Source: Methylobacterium sp. Leaf104 (GTDB taxonomy: Bacteria; Pseudomonadota; Alphaproteobacteria; Rhizobiales; Beijerinckiaceae). Taken from it: a stretch of DNA of 64,000 nucleotides. The notes beneath the pieces were generated by a model that had not been told where the DNA came from, searched no databases, and saw only the letters and a list, made by a program, of their open reading frames with translations. Location of the stretch: the NCBI RefSeq assembly GCF_001422885.1, contig NZ_LMMZ01000012.1:64388-128387 (forward strand), in the 5' to 3' direction. Of the stretch, positions 8,827 through 19,000 are shown piece by piece; within the stretch, counting starts at the first letter, position 1, and each line of letters starts with the position of its first letter. Both the position numbers and the translations under genes were made by a program.

Positions 8827-9154
8827 GACCGCGACATTCCGTCGCTCATCGGGCGCGGAACCAAAGACGGTTTCGTTCAGGTGAGCCTGCCAAGGTTTCG
8901 CCATACCGACGCACGGCGCCTGATCGGGGAAACACCTGCGGAATCAATCCTCTCTCCGCGAGCGCATCGTGCGCGGCACCGAATGCGGCAGGATCGGGTC
9001 GAACAGGCGGTGATGTCCGCAATCCACACCCCGCCCGGGCCGCGGACGGCGTCGCCTTGCGGTAACAACCGGGTAAGTTTAACGACGCTAAGGGGTTGGG
9101 GAGTGGCATGCCAGGGCGCGAGCCCGGGACTGCGTGACTGAGGATAGGTTCCCC
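8827..9154. other. intergenic region upstream of the YafK-like lipoprotein gene
   Basis: 328 bp. I see no gene, tRNA or clear terminator after accA. The last 80 bases are less GC-rich, with TAACAACCGGGTAAGTTTAA at 9063-9082, and probably contain the promoter of the following lipoprotein gene. No firm -35/-10 pair can be named. Confidence 0.4.
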
Positions 9155-10633
9155 ATGGCTATGCGCCCACTCGTGGCCGCCGGTTTCGCTCTGATCGCTC
9201 TGTCACTCGGCGCCTGCCAGGACGGATCGACGGGCGGCGGCGTTCCGCTGCGGGCCCTGGCACCGGTGCCTCCCAAGACCCTCGCGCTGATGGCCCAGAA
9301 GGGCATGTCGCAGAACGACCCCATCCTGATCCGCGCCTACAAGCGGGAAGCGGAGATGGAGGTGTGGAAGCGCGGCACCAACGGCCAGTACGCCCTCCTC
9401 AAGACCTTCCCGATCTGCCGCTGGTCCGGCCAGCTCGGCCCGAAGACCAAGCAGGGCGACCGCCAGGCGCCGGAAGGCTTCTACACCGTGACGCCGGGTC
9501 AGATGAACCCGAACTCGTCCTACTACCTGTCCTTCGACACCGGCTATCCGAACGCCTACGACCGGGCGAACGGGCGCACCGGCAACTACATCATGGTGCA
9601 CGGCACCTGCTCGTCGTCGGGCTGCTTTGCCATGACCGACGAGTCGATGGGCGAGATCTACGCCCTGGCGCGCGATTCCTTCGCGGGCGGCCAGCGCGCG
9701 TTCCAGTTCCAGTCCTACCCGTTCCGGATGACGGCGGCCAACATCGCCAAGTTCCGCAACGACCCCAACGCCCCGTTCTGGAAGAACCTCAAGGAGGGCT
9801 CGGACTATTTCGAGGCCCTGCGCGAGGAGCCGCGCGTCGGCCTGTGCGGGACGAAGTACGTCTTCGGCGGCGCCGATGCGGCGGCCGGCGCCTGCACGCC
9901 GAAGGTCGAGCCCCAGGTGGCGGAGAAGCGCGAGCGCGACAACCGCGAGATCGCCGAGCTGATCGCCAAGGGCACGCCGGCCACCCGCCTCGTCTACGAC
10001 GACGGCAGCCAGAACCCGGTGTTCCGGGGCCCGCAGACGCCCGCCAACACCCTGACCTTCGCGAGCCTCGGCAAGCCGGCGGCCGAGCCCGAGTTGCCCT
10101 TCGATCCGAAGGATTACGCCCAGCACAAGCTCGGGGACGTCAGCCGTCCCGAGAGCCTGGCCGCCGGCGAGCGCGAGATCGAGGTCGACGCCAAGGGCCG
10201 ACCAGTGATGATGGCCGCGGCCGCCCCGATCCCCACCAAGGCCGCCGCCGCCAGCCTCGCCCGGAAGGGGGCCGCTCCTGCGCCCAAGCCCGAACCCGTG
10301 GTCGCCGAACCGGCCAAGCCCGCCCGCGTGATGGTGGCCGATGCCGAGGGCGACCCGGCCGCCTACAGGAAGCTCCTGGGCAACCTGTTCAGCAACGGCA
10401 CGCCGGCGACCCCGGCGACGGACGCCGCCACCGTCCCGGCCGTGGCCGCGGCCGAGCCGGAGCCCGTCGCATCCAAGCCGGCCGCGAAGCACGTCCCCGC
10501 GAAGGCGGCCCACGCCGCGCTCGCCCCGGCCAAGGCCGGCAAGGCGGACGAGGAGAAGGTCGCGAGGCCCGCGCAGAAGGCCGCCGCGGCCGCCTCGCCG
10601 AAGACCACCGGCTCCACCACGTCCAAGAACTGA
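9155..10633 (+). CDS. YafK-type murein L,D-transpeptidase-fold lipoprotein
   Basis: 492 residues. A lipoprotein signal with lipobox LGAC places Cys21 at the mature N-terminus. Residues about 50-260 follow E. coli YafK (DpaA) closely: KRGTNGQYALLKTFPICRWSG, LGPKTKQGD, YPNAYDRANG and the catalytic HGTCSSSGCFAMTD with Cys near 158, then SYPFRMT and DYFEALR. In E. coli this YkuD-fold enzyme acts as an amidase releasing Braun lipoprotein from peptidoglycan. Here the exact reaction is inferred. The C-terminal 230 residues are Ala/Pro/Lys-rich and low-complexity, an extension absent in YafK. The ATG at 9155 follows GAGGATAGG. Confidence 0.85.
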   Translation: MAMRPLVAAGFALIALSLGACQDGSTGGGVPLRALAPVPPKTLALMAQKGMSQNDPILIRAYKREAEMEVWKRGTNGQYALLKTFPICRWSGQLGPKTKQGDRQAPEGFYTVTPGQMNPNSSYYLSFDTGYPNAYDRANGRTGNYIMVHGTCSSSGCFAMTDESMGEIYALARDSFAGGQRAFQFQSYPFRMTAANIAKFRNDPNAPFWKNLKEGSDYFEALREEPRVGLCGTKYVFGGADAAAGACTPKVEPQVAEKRERDNREIAELIAKGTPATRLVYDDGSQNPVFRGPQTPANTLTFASLGKPAAEPELPFDPKDYAQHKLGDVSRPESLAAGEREIEVDAKGRPVMMAAAAPIPTKAAAASLARKGAAPAPKPEPVVAEPAKPARVMVADAEGDPAAYRKLLGNLFSNGTPATPATDAATVPAVAAAEPEPVASKPAAKHVPAKAAHAALAPAKAGKADEEKVARPAQKAAAAASPKTTGSTTSKN

Positions 10634-10644
10634 GGCGCCCCGGC

Positions 10645-11274
10645 TCAGCGCGTGCCGAGGAGCATGACGCCGAAGCCGAGGAAGATCCCGCCGGTGATCC
10701 GGTCGAAGGCGCGCCGCAGCGCCGGGCGGCTCAGGGACGCGGCGAGCCGTCGCCCGCCCAGCGCGTAGACCGCGTACCAGAACAGTTCCGCCCCCGCGAA
10801 GGTCACGACGAGGATCGCGAATTGCGGGACCTGCGGCCGCGTCGGCTCGACGAATTGCGGCAGGAAGGCGCTGGCGAACAGGAGGAGCTTGGGATTGCTC
10901 AGGCCGATCAGCAGGCCGTCGCGGTAGAGGCGCGCCGGCCCGACGCGGGGCATCGGCCGCCCCTCCGCGCCCGGCACGCCCAGCGCCCCGTCCCGTCCGC
11001 GCCAGGCCCGGACGCCGAGGACGATCAGGTAGGCGACGCCGGCATAGCGCAGGCCATCGAACAGGACCGGTGAGGCCTGGAGGACCGCGCTCAGGCCTGC
11101 GGCCGAGGCGATCAGCACCAGGATCACCGCGCTCAGGCAGCCGGCCATGGCGGCCAGGCTGCGGCGCAGGCCGACGCGGACGCTGCGGGCCAGGATGTGC
11201 AGCATGTTCGGTCCGGGTGTCCCGGACAGGAGGAAGACGGCGCTGAGGAACAGCCACCAGGTCTGGAAGGTCAC
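10645..11274 (-). CDS. LysE/RhtB family amino-acid exporter
   Basis: 209 residues with about six hydrophobic segments. The signature of the LysE/RhtB family is present near the N-terminus (LLSGTPGPNMLHIL) with the later GLSNPKLLLFASAFLPQF motif. These inner-membrane proteins export amino acids or their derivatives; substrate cannot be told. The start is GTG at 11274. The gene lies tail to tail with the YafK-like gene, 11 bp apart. Confidence 0.88.
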   Translation of the reverse strand: MTFQTWWLFLSAVFLLSGTPGPNMLHILARSVRVGLRRSLAAMAGCLSAVILVLIASAAGLSAVLQASPVLFDGLRYAGVAYLIVLGVRAWRGRDGALGVPGAEGRPMPRVGPARLYRDGLLIGLSNPKLLLFASAFLPQFVEPTRPQVPQFAILVVTFAGAELFWYAVYALGGRRLAASLSRPALRRAFDRITGGIFLGFGVMLLGTR

Positions 11275-11383
11275 GGTCGGCCGCTCCCGATCGGTCGCGC
11301 CCCGGCGCGACGAGGGGGCCTCCTAGCAGACCGCGGCCCGAGGCGGTGCCCGGCCGCGACGCGGGGCAGCCCGGCGCCCAACG

Positions 11384-11411
11384 AAAAAGGGTCCCGCGAG
11401 GGACCCTTCTC
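11384..11411 (-). terminator. rho-independent terminator of the Met/Arg/His repeat gene
   Basis: Read on the minus strand this is a perfect 9-bp stem (plus-strand arms 11387-11395 and 11400-11408) with a four-base loop, followed by a T run (plus-strand A run 11384-11388). It lies about 26 bp beyond the stop of the small gene at 11437. Confidence 0.88.
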
Positions 11412-11436
11412 CAGACCGGTCAGATCGGGCGACCGA

Positions 11437-11694
11437 TCACATCCGGTGCATCATCCGACGGTCCATCCGACGGTGCATCATGCGGCGCTCCATGTGACGG
11501 CGCATCATGCGGCGCTCCATGCGACGGTGCATCATCCGACGCTCCATCCGGCGCTCCATGCGCATCTGCACGGTGGACACGGTCTCGGGGGCGGTGACGC
11601 CCATCGGCGCGCCGGGCGCGGCCGAGGCGGAGGTGGCGAGGCTGGCACCGCCGAGCGAGGCGAGCACGGCGAAGGCAAGGGTCAGTTTCCTCAC
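11437..11694 (-). CDS. small exported Met/Arg/His-rich repeat protein
   Basis: 85 residues. Residues 1-25 form a clear Sec signal peptide (LTLAFAVLASLGGASLATSASA). After a short linker (APGAPMGVTAPETVSTVQ) the remainder is built only from Met, Arg, His and a few Glu/Asp in short units such as MERRM and MHRRM, repeated about eight times. The DNA shows the matching tandem 12-15 bp repeats. Met- and His-rich exported peptides can bind copper or nickel, and Arg-rich ones can bind polyanions; both are only suggestions. It starts at GTG 11694, though the frame is open further upstream. A strong terminator follows, supporting a real monocistronic gene. Confidence 0.7.
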   Translation of the reverse strand: MRKLTLAFAVLASLGGASLATSASAAPGAPMGVTAPETVSTVQMRMERRMERRMMHRRMERRMMRRHMERRMMHRRMDRRMMHRM

Positions 11695-11827
11695 GTGAAG
11701 ACTCCCATTCTCATTTGTCCGAGCGCGGCACCCGGTTGGATCTCTCGCACAGGATGCCGAGAAACTGAGGTCGCGCACCGGAGTGAGCGGCAGGCCCCGT
11801 TCCGGCCCGCCGCAGACAACCCGCAAC

Positions 11828-12544
11828 TCAGAGATTCGTTTCCTCGAAAGCCCGGACCCACTCAGCACAAATTCCCGAGCGGACGATGTCGTCGAGGGTA
11901 AATTCTACCACCGGGATCGGCATCATCCGGCTCTTGACCAGATGGATCACGGTGCGCAGCCCCGACGTCTCGCGCAGATCCGTCTGAGACACGTCGCCGT
12001 TGATGATCACCTGGCAATCGTCGCCGATGCGGGTGAGGAACATCTTGATCTCGGCGGTGGTGGTGTTCTGCGCCTCGTCGAGGATCACGAGGCAGTTCTT
12101 GAAGGTGCGCCCGCGCATCACCTCGAAGGGCACCACCTCGATGTCGCCGGTCTTCACCGCGATCTCGAAGGCGGCCTCGCCCATGCGCTCCTTCATGGTC
12201 TCGGTCAGCGGCGCGACCCAGGGGGCGATCTTCTCTTCCAGCGTACCGGGGAAGAAGCCCAGGGAACGGCCCGAGGGAACGTTCGGCCGGGTGATGATCA
12301 CCTTGGCGATGCGGCGCTGGCGGAGCTGATCGGCGGCGCGAGTCCCGGCGATGAAGGTCTTGCCGGTGCCGGCGGGTCCGAGGACGATGACCTGTTTGTG
12401 AAGGGCGAGGGCGTCGAGATACTGCGCCTGCCGGTCGGTGAGGGGCTGGATCGGACTGAGGTTGCGTTCTTCGTCGAAGCGGGTCTTGTGCAGTCGGACC
12501 GGACGGTCCTCAACGAGTTCAAGTCGTGCGCGGCGTCTCTTCAT
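11828..12544 (-). CDS. phoH: PhoH family ATPase (short form)
   Basis: 238 residues, the short PhoH form without the N-terminal PIN-linked domain. Walker A is GPAGTGKT near residue 57 and Walker B is LVILDEAQN, and the RPNVPSGRSLGFFPG and NGDVSQTDLR segments are conserved family blocks. PhoH proteins are cytosolic ATPases, proposed RNA helicases linked to phosphate limitation or RNA metabolism. The ATG at 12544 begins a basic N-terminus (MKRRRARLELV). The gene stands alone, with 404 bp upstream before the uvrD stop. Confidence 0.88.
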   Translation of the reverse strand: MKRRRARLELVEDRPVRLHKTRFDEERNLSPIQPLTDRQAQYLDALALHKQVIVLGPAGTGKTFIAGTRAADQLRQRRIAKVIITRPNVPSGRSLGFFPGTLEEKIAPWVAPLTETMKERMGEAAFEIAVKTGDIEVVPFEVMRGRTFKNCLVILDEAQNTTTAEIKMFLTRIGDDCQVIINGDVSQTDLRETSGLRTVIHLVKSRMMPIPVVEFTLDDIVRSGICAEWVRAFEETNL

Positions 12545-12948
12545 CGATCAACACTCCAACCGGACTTGCCAACCTGGATTTAATCTGAGCCTGACTTGCT
12601 GAACTTGCTTCGCATCATTCTTTGACCGATCCCGTTCCGGCGATCCTTTCTGCCTCGCCCGCTTCACAGCCAATCCGGAGACCGCCCTCAAGTTCCGGGC
12701 GGGTCCATCAAGCCTGTGGATTCCCGATGCGGTCCCGATGACCGCAGGATTTCGCGTTGCACGCACCATGCCGCGCCGGGCGCGACAGGGGCGTGACAGC
12801 AACTATTCTTGGGAATGATGTAAAAATTCTACGCCGATGCTGCGCTGCGGGAACAAATGCGCCGCCGCGGCCGATTGTCCGGTGCTGTGTCGTAGAAGAC
12901 GCAGTCCGCATCCGCGCCCCGCCCTTCGCAGCCACCGGCGCCCCGCGA
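12545..12948. other. intergenic region between uvrD stop and phoH start
   Basis: 404 bp, both neighbours transcribed leftward. It must hold the phoH promoter and any uvrD terminator. The AT-rich patch near 12795-12840 (GACAGCAACTATTCTTGGGA and following bases) is the likeliest promoter area. I see no convincing hairpin, RNA gene or protein-like frame. Confidence 0.4.
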
Positions 12949-15315
12949 TCAGGCCGCCTGGATGAAGCTGTCGAGGACCATCTTCCGGCCGGCCTTGTCG
13001 AAATCAACGGTCAGCTTGTTGCCGTCCACACCCGCGACGGTGCCGGGGCCGAACTTGGTGTGGAACACCCGCATGTCGACGCTGAAGGCGGACGGCGCGC
13101 CCGTCGACTTGGCGATGAGCTCGCCCTCAATCTGGCGCGGGCCACCGCGGCCGGCGGGCGGCCGATTGCCGACCCCGTAGCCGTTGGCGTTGCCGGATTG
13201 CGCCGTGTTGGCCTGGGCACGCTGCCAGCCGGGCGTACCGTAGGACGAGCCGAAGGGCGTCGGGTTGCGGTCGAAGCGCGAGGCCCCGGCCGAGAAGTGG
13301 GCGGGCGCGTCGATCACGTCGACGCTGCCCTCGGGCAATTCGTCGATGAAGCGGCTCGGCACCGTGGAGGACCACAGGCCGTGGATGCGCCGGTTGACCG
13401 CGAACGACAGCTTGGCGCGCTTGCGGGCCCGGGTCAGGCCCACATGGGCGAGGCGGCGCTCCTCCTCCAGGCCGGCGCGGCCGCTCTCGTCGAGCGCCCG
13501 CTGGTTCGGGAACAGGCCGTCCTCCCAGCCCGGCAGGAACACGGTGTCGAATTCCAGCCCCTTGGCGGCGTGGAGCGTCATCAGCGAGACCCGGTCGGCC
13601 CCCTCCTGCTCGCTGGCCTCCATCACGAGCGAGACGTGCTCGAGGAAGGCGGCGAGGTCCGGGAACTCTTCCATGGAGCGCACGAACTCCTTGAGGTTCT
13701 CCAGGCGCCCGGCGGCGTCGGCCGACTTCTCCTTCTGCCACATCTCGGTGTAGCCGGATTCCTCCAGGATGGTCTGGGCCACCTCGGGATGCGGCTGGGT
13801 GCCCACCAGCCGGGACCATCGCGAAAAGCTCTCCACCAGGGCGCGCACGCCGGAGCGGGCGCGGGGCTTCAGCTCGTCGGTCTCCACGACGAGGCGCGCC
13901 GCCTGGAGCAGGGGCACCCGCTCGGCCCGGGCGTAGGCGTGCAGGGCCTGCAGGGTGGCGTCGCCGAGGCCGCGCTTCGGCGTGTTGAAGATGCGCTCGA
14001 AGGCGAGGTCGTCGGACGGGTTGGCGGTGACGCGCAGGTAGGCGAGCGCGTCGCGGATCTCGGCACGCTCGTAGAAGCGCGGGCCGCCGATGACCCGGTA
14101 GGGCAGGCCGAGCTGGACGAAGCGGTCCTCGATCTCGCGCATCTGGGCCGAGATGCGCACGAGCACGGCGATCTCCGACAGGGGATGCTGCTTGGCCTGG
14201 AGGCTCTCGATCGCCTCGGCGACCTGACGCGCCTCCTCCTCGGAATCCCAGGCGCCCGAGACGGTCACCTTCTCGCCGGCGACGTCCTCCGTCCGGAGCG
14301 TCTTGCCCAGCCGCCCCTCGTTCTTCGCGATCAGGCCGGAGGCGGCGGCGAGGATGTGGCCGGTGGAGCGATAGTTGCGCTCCAGGCGGACCACCACGGC
14401 ACCGGGGAAGTCGTGCTCGAAGCGCAGGATGTTGTCGACCTCGGCGCCGCGCCAGCCGTAGATCGACTGGTCGTCGTCGCCGACGCAGGCGACGTTGCGG
14501 TGGCCCTGCGCCAGCAGCCGCAGCCAGAGGTACTGGGCGACGTTGGTGTCCTGGTACTCGTCCACGAGGATGTAGCGGAAGCGCTGCTGGTAGTTCTCCA
14601 GCACGTCCGGGTTCTCCCGCCAGAGCTTCAGGCAGAGCAGCAGGAGATCGCCGAAATCGGCGGCGTTGAGGGTCAGGAGCCGGGCCTGGTAGGCGGCGTA
14701 GAGGGCGCCGCCCTTGCCGAAGGCGAAGGCCTGGGCCTCGCCCGGCGGCACCTGCTCGGGCAGGAGGCCGCGATTCTTCCAGCCGTCGATGGCCGAGGAC
14801 AGGGCGCGCGCCGGCCAGCGCTTCTCGTCGATGTTCTGGTCGACGATGACCTGCTTCATCAGGCGAAGCTGGTCGTCCATGCCGAGGATGGTGAAGTCGG
14901 AGCGCAGGCCCACCAGCTCCGCGTGCCGCCGCAGGATCTTGGTGCCGATGGAGTGGAAGGTGCCGAGCCAGGGCATGCCCTCGCCGGCCGGCCCGATGAG
15001 CCCGCCGATGCGGTGCTTCATCTCGCGGGCGGCCTTGTTGGTGAAGGTCACCGAGAGGATGTCGAAGGGCCGCGCCTTGCCGGTGGCGATCAGGTGGGCG
15101 ATCCGCGTCGTCAGCACCCGGGTCTTGCCGGTGCCGGCCCCGGCCAGCACGAGGACCGGCCCGTCCGTCGCCTCGACGGCACGGCGCTGCTCGGCGTTCA
15201 GCCCTTCGAGGTAGGGCGAGCCCTGCGGCCGCAGGGAGGCCATAGCACGGGCGGCGATGGAGGTCGGGGCGGCGTCGGAGGCGGTGGGGCCGGCCGCGTC
15301 GAAGCGTTGAGTCAT
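12949..15315 (-). CDS. uvrD: ATP-dependent DNA helicase UvrD/PcrA
   Basis: 788 residues, full length for a superfamily 1A helicase. Motif I is LAGAGTGKT, motif II DEYQDTN, motif III QSIYGWRGA, motif IV the RNYRS region, and motif V VSLMTLHAAKGLEF. The C-terminus has the short PcrA/UvrD Tudor-like segment (FHTKFGPGTVAGVDGNKL...) that contacts RNA polymerase in orthologues. It unwinds DNA 3' to 5' in excision and mismatch repair and dismantles Rad/Rec filaments. The ATG at 15315 follows an AGGGA stretch. The N-terminal 25 residues before the helicase core are variable. Confidence 0.93.
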   Translation of the reverse strand: MTQRFDAAGPTASDAAPTSIAARAMASLRPQGSPYLEGLNAEQRRAVEATDGPVLVLAGAGTGKTRVLTTRIAHLIATGKARPFDILSVTFTNKAAREMKHRIGGLIGPAGEGMPWLGTFHSIGTKILRRHAELVGLRSDFTILGMDDQLRLMKQVIVDQNIDEKRWPARALSSAIDGWKNRGLLPEQVPPGEAQAFAFGKGGALYAAYQARLLTLNAADFGDLLLLCLKLWRENPDVLENYQQRFRYILVDEYQDTNVAQYLWLRLLAQGHRNVACVGDDDQSIYGWRGAEVDNILRFEHDFPGAVVVRLERNYRSTGHILAAASGLIAKNEGRLGKTLRTEDVAGEKVTVSGAWDSEEEARQVAEAIESLQAKQHPLSEIAVLVRISAQMREIEDRFVQLGLPYRVIGGPRFYERAEIRDALAYLRVTANPSDDLAFERIFNTPKRGLGDATLQALHAYARAERVPLLQAARLVVETDELKPRARSGVRALVESFSRWSRLVGTQPHPEVAQTILEESGYTEMWQKEKSADAAGRLENLKEFVRSMEEFPDLAAFLEHVSLVMEASEQEGADRVSLMTLHAAKGLEFDTVFLPGWEDGLFPNQRALDESGRAGLEEERRLAHVGLTRARKRAKLSFAVNRRIHGLWSSTVPSRFIDELPEGSVDVIDAPAHFSAGASRFDRNPTPFGSSYGTPGWQRAQANTAQSGNANGYGVGNRPPAGRGGPRQIEGELIAKSTGAPSAFSVDMRVFHTKFGPGTVAGVDGNKLTVDFDKAGRKMVLDSFIQAA

Positions 15316-15680
15316 CCCGCATCCCTGGACCAAAACGCGAACGGCGTCGAGGGTCGCGGGCTCTCCGGAAGATGCCCGACCTCGGCTCGGATGATATCGG
15401 AGACCGTATCCCGGAAGCGCCTGCACGACGTGTTCGGCCGCGGGCAGCACGGTCCGCCAACCCGGGACTGCCGCCAACCCGGGACTTCCCCCAACCCGGG
15501 ACTTCCCCCAACCAGGGCCGGATGCCGGCGACCGTGCGTCCTCTACGGCGCCTCTGCCGACGATCGATGCGGCAGTCTCACGCAGCGTCGCAGAAACCCC
15601 GGCTTCGGGAACCCGCCTTCCCACCGGCGAGTCGCCTCACCAGATCAAGCCATCACAATGCACCCGACAAGGACACCGCC
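15316..15680. other. intergenic region upstream of uvrD
   Basis: 365 bp between the divergent uvrD and the small exported protein gene. It contains the 17-bp tandem repeat listed separately. Outside the repeat I see no gene or clear promoter. Confidence 0.4.
15453..15520. repeat. 17-bp tandem repeat, about 3.8 copies
   Basis: Consecutive units start at 15453, 15470, 15487 and 15504. The consensus is TCCCCCAACCCGGGACT; the first two units have CCGCC in place of CCCCC, and the fourth diverges after CCAACCAGGG. Each complete unit contains the 6-bp palindrome CCCGGG. It lies about 140 bp upstream of the uvrD start in the promoter side of the intergenic region, so copy number could affect expression or simply be slippage. 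Confidence 0.85.
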
Positions 15681-15935
15681 ATGCATCGCTCCCCCGCCCT
15701 GATCCTCGCCGGCTTGGCGCTCCTCGCCGCCGGTCCCGCTCTCGCCCAATCCTCCAACGGCGCCATCAACAGCCTCAACGCCACGAACGACCGGCTCTCC
15801 ACCCGCAGCGAGATCCGCGGCATCGAGCAGCGCCAGCAGTTCGACAGCAACCAGACCCGGATGCAGATCCAGCGGAGCGACCTGTTCCGGCCGAGCGCGC
15901 CCGCGGCCCCGATCATCGTGCCGGGCCGCCGCTGA
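15681..15935 (+). CDS. small exported hypothetical protein
   Basis: 84 residues. Residues 1-23 are a Sec signal peptide ending ALAQS. The mature 60 residues are polar and helical (NSLNATNDRLSTRSEIRGIE...) and end in a short Pro-rich tail. There is no cysteine or known motif. It is probably a periplasmic peptide. The ATG at 15681 follows AAGGACACC. It is followed after 120 bp by the AsmA-like gene on the same strand. Confidence 0.7.
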   Translation: MHRSPALILAGLALLAAGPALAQSSNGAINSLNATNDRLSTRSEIRGIEQRQQFDSNQTRMQIQRSDLFRPSAPAAPIIVPGRR

Positions 15936-16055
15936 CGGAGACGGGCGCGGCGCGCGGCGCGCAAACCGCCGCGCCTGTGCTATGCCCGCCGTGGAAGCGA
16001 GGGCGCGGGTCCCGCAGGCGGAGCGGGCTCCGGATGACGAGGCGGAACAGAGACG

Positions 16056-19000
16056 GTGCGTGACATCCTGACCGCGCTGGCGGGCGCCGTCGTCCTGCTC
16101 CTCGTCGCGGCGCTCGCCGTCCCGCCCTTCGTGGCCTGGGAGGGCTATCGCGGCACGATCGACCGGACGATCGCGCGCTCCCTCGGGATCGAGGCGCAGA
16201 CCGAGGGCCGCATCGGCCTGCGGCTCCTGCCCTCTCCGCGCCTCAAGCTCGACCGGCTGCGTCTCGGACCCGGCACCGCCCAGAACCCGTCCCTCGACCA
16301 GCCTCAGGTCGACCTTCAGGGCATCAAGGCCGAGGTCGCCCTGGCGCCGCTCCTGAAGGGCGAGATCCGTTTCACCGAGACGCGGGTCGGCCGGGCCGAG
16401 GTCAAGCTCCCCGTCACCGACGGCGAGGCGATCCTGCTGCCCGCGCGCGGCCTTTCGGCCGCCCTGCGGCGCGACCTCGCCATCGAGGACCTGTCGATCC
16501 GGCAGTTCGTGCTGACGACCCAGGTCCCGGCGACGGGCCGGACCGAGCAGTTCTACGCGGAGGCCCTGCAGGTCTCGGCCCCCGCCCTCGTCGGACCCTG
16601 GCGGGCCGAGGGAACCAGCCGGGGCGTGCCCTTCCGGGTCTCGACCGGCGAGCTCGGCCCGGAAGGCGTCAGCGTGAAGATCGCGGGCGGCGGCGATACG
16701 CAGCCCCGCTTCGAGGCCGATGCCCGCATCGGCCTCGCCTCTGCCGGCACCGGTACGGCCGGCCGTCGCCTGATGGCGGCCGTCGCCGAGGGCAACGCCC
16801 GGATCGTCGTCGGGCCGCCCGTCCAGGCGGCGGGCGCCTACCTGCCCTTCTCCCTCGCCGGCAAGTTCAAGGGGCGCGGCCTGACGGCCCGGTTCACCGA
16901 CGTCGCCCTGGAGATCGACCCCGGCGGGCAGGCCCTGCGGCTCGGCGGCACCGGCCAGCTCGACCTCAAGCAATGGCGCGGCGCCCTCGCCCTCTCCGCC
17001 CGGCGCCTCGACCTCGACGCCTTCCTGACCTCGGCGGCCGGGCAGGCCCTGATCGCCCGCGGCGTGCCGACCACCGGCGGCCGCAATGGCTTCGGCCTGC
17101 CGATCATGGTCGACCTCGACCTCGCAGTGGAGAGCCTGGCCCTCGGCCTCGACGCATGGACGGGCCTTTCCGCCAGCGGCACCCTCGACCGCACGGGCGG
17201 CGTGATCCTGCGTCGCCTCGACGTGACCGCCCCGGGCGCCGCGGCCCTGGGCGCCAGCGGCGAGATCGACACCGAGGCCGGCGCGCGCTTCACGGGACAC
17301 CTGTCGCTCGACACGCCGGCCTCCGACGGGCTCGGCCGGTACCTGCGCCGCCTCGGGCTCGAGGGTCCGGCCGTGACGGTGATGGACGGACGCCCGGTGC
17401 AGTTGGCCACCGACCTGTCTGTGGCGGCCGGCACCGTCTCCCTGCGCAACCTGCGCCTCGGCCTCGGCGAGGCCCGCGTCACCGGCAATGCCCGCTACAC
17501 GGCGGCGGAGGGCACGGCGCGGGGCCGCTTCGACGCGCAGCTCGCCGCGCAGGGCATCGACATCGCCGCCCTGCCGGTGCTCGGCGGCACCCTCGCCGAC
17601 CTGCGCGGCCACGATGTCGGGATCACCCTTCAGGCCCGGGACGTCCGCTACGGCCCCGCCGGCGCACATTCGGGCAACGGCACGATCGCGGCGAGCATCC
17701 AATCGGACGGGCCGAGCCTCGTGGTCGACAGCCTCGACATCACCGATCTCGCCGGCGCCAACGCCAAGCTCTCGGGCCGGATCAGCCCGGACGGTACGGG
17801 GCGGATCGCCGGCCAGGTCTCGGCAGCGGTGGCCGCCCCCCTGTTCGCCCTGCTCGATCGGGTCTGGGTGGCGGAGGCCCGCCGCGTCCCGGCCTTCCTC
17901 CGGGCGGGCGCCCTCGACCTCGCCGTCAGCCTGGAGCGGGATGCGGGCGCCGCCGACACCCTGCGGGTCGGCGCGCGGGGCAACGCCGCCGGCGGCACCC
18001 TCGACCTCGACCTGCGGAGCCGGGCGGGCCGCATCGACGCCCTCGACCTCACCATCGCGACGGCGAACGCCGCCGCCTGGTTCGGGCGCACCGACATCCC
18101 GGCCCTGCGCCGGCCCGGCCGCCTGCGCATCGCCGGGACCCCCGCCGCGGCCGACGGGCCTGCGCAGGGCCCAGGCCTCGCCCTGCGCCTGAGCGGGACG
18201 GTCGCCGACATCAGCGTCGCGACGGTCCAGCCGGTCCTCCTCGACGCCGAGACCCTGCCGCGGGCCGGCGAGCTCCAGCTGGGCCTGCCCGACCTCGCGC
18301 CGCTCCTCAGCCTCGCCGGCAGCGCCGTGCCGATCCCCGGCCCCCTGCCGGCCGAACTCGGCCTGCGTCTGTCGCGCGCGGGCGGCGAGGCACGCCTCGG
18401 CCTGGTCGGCCGGGTCGCCGGCCAGCCCGTCTCGGCCGACCTCACCGCCGCGCCGGACGGCGCGATCGGCGGCAGCGCGACCCTGACCCGGCTGTCCCTG
18501 CCGCTGCTCGTCGGCGCGACGATCCTGCCCACCGAGGCGCCGCGAGGACCGGGACAGAGCCCGGCGAGCGCCCGCTTCGCTCCGGTTCCGACGGGCCGCC
18601 CGCCGGTTTCGCTCGGCCTTCGGATCGACAGCCTCGACCTCGGCCGCGGGCTCATCGCCACCGACGCGACCCTCGGTGTCGCCCTCGACGCGGAGACCCT
18701 GACCCTGCGTGACCTCGACGCGACCCTCGCCGGCGGACGCGTCGCGGGACGCGCGACCTTGACACGTCAGGGCGGCGCCGCCGCGCTCTCCGGCGAGGGC
18801 CAGATCACCGACGCGGCGATCCCCGGCCTGGTCGGCCCGGGACCGGTCGAGGGTCGGGTCACGGCCCAGCTGCGCTTCGGCAGCTCGGGCGAGAGCTTGA
18901 CCGGACTGATGAACAACCTCGGCGGCAGCGGCACCCTCACGCTTGCCGACCTGCGGCTGCCGGGGGCTGATCCGGCCGGCCTCGACCGCGCCCTGACGCG

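Noticed and set aside
15453..15520. CRISPR array
   Set aside because: The units are contiguous 17-bp tandem repeats without unique spacers, and no cas gene is nearby.
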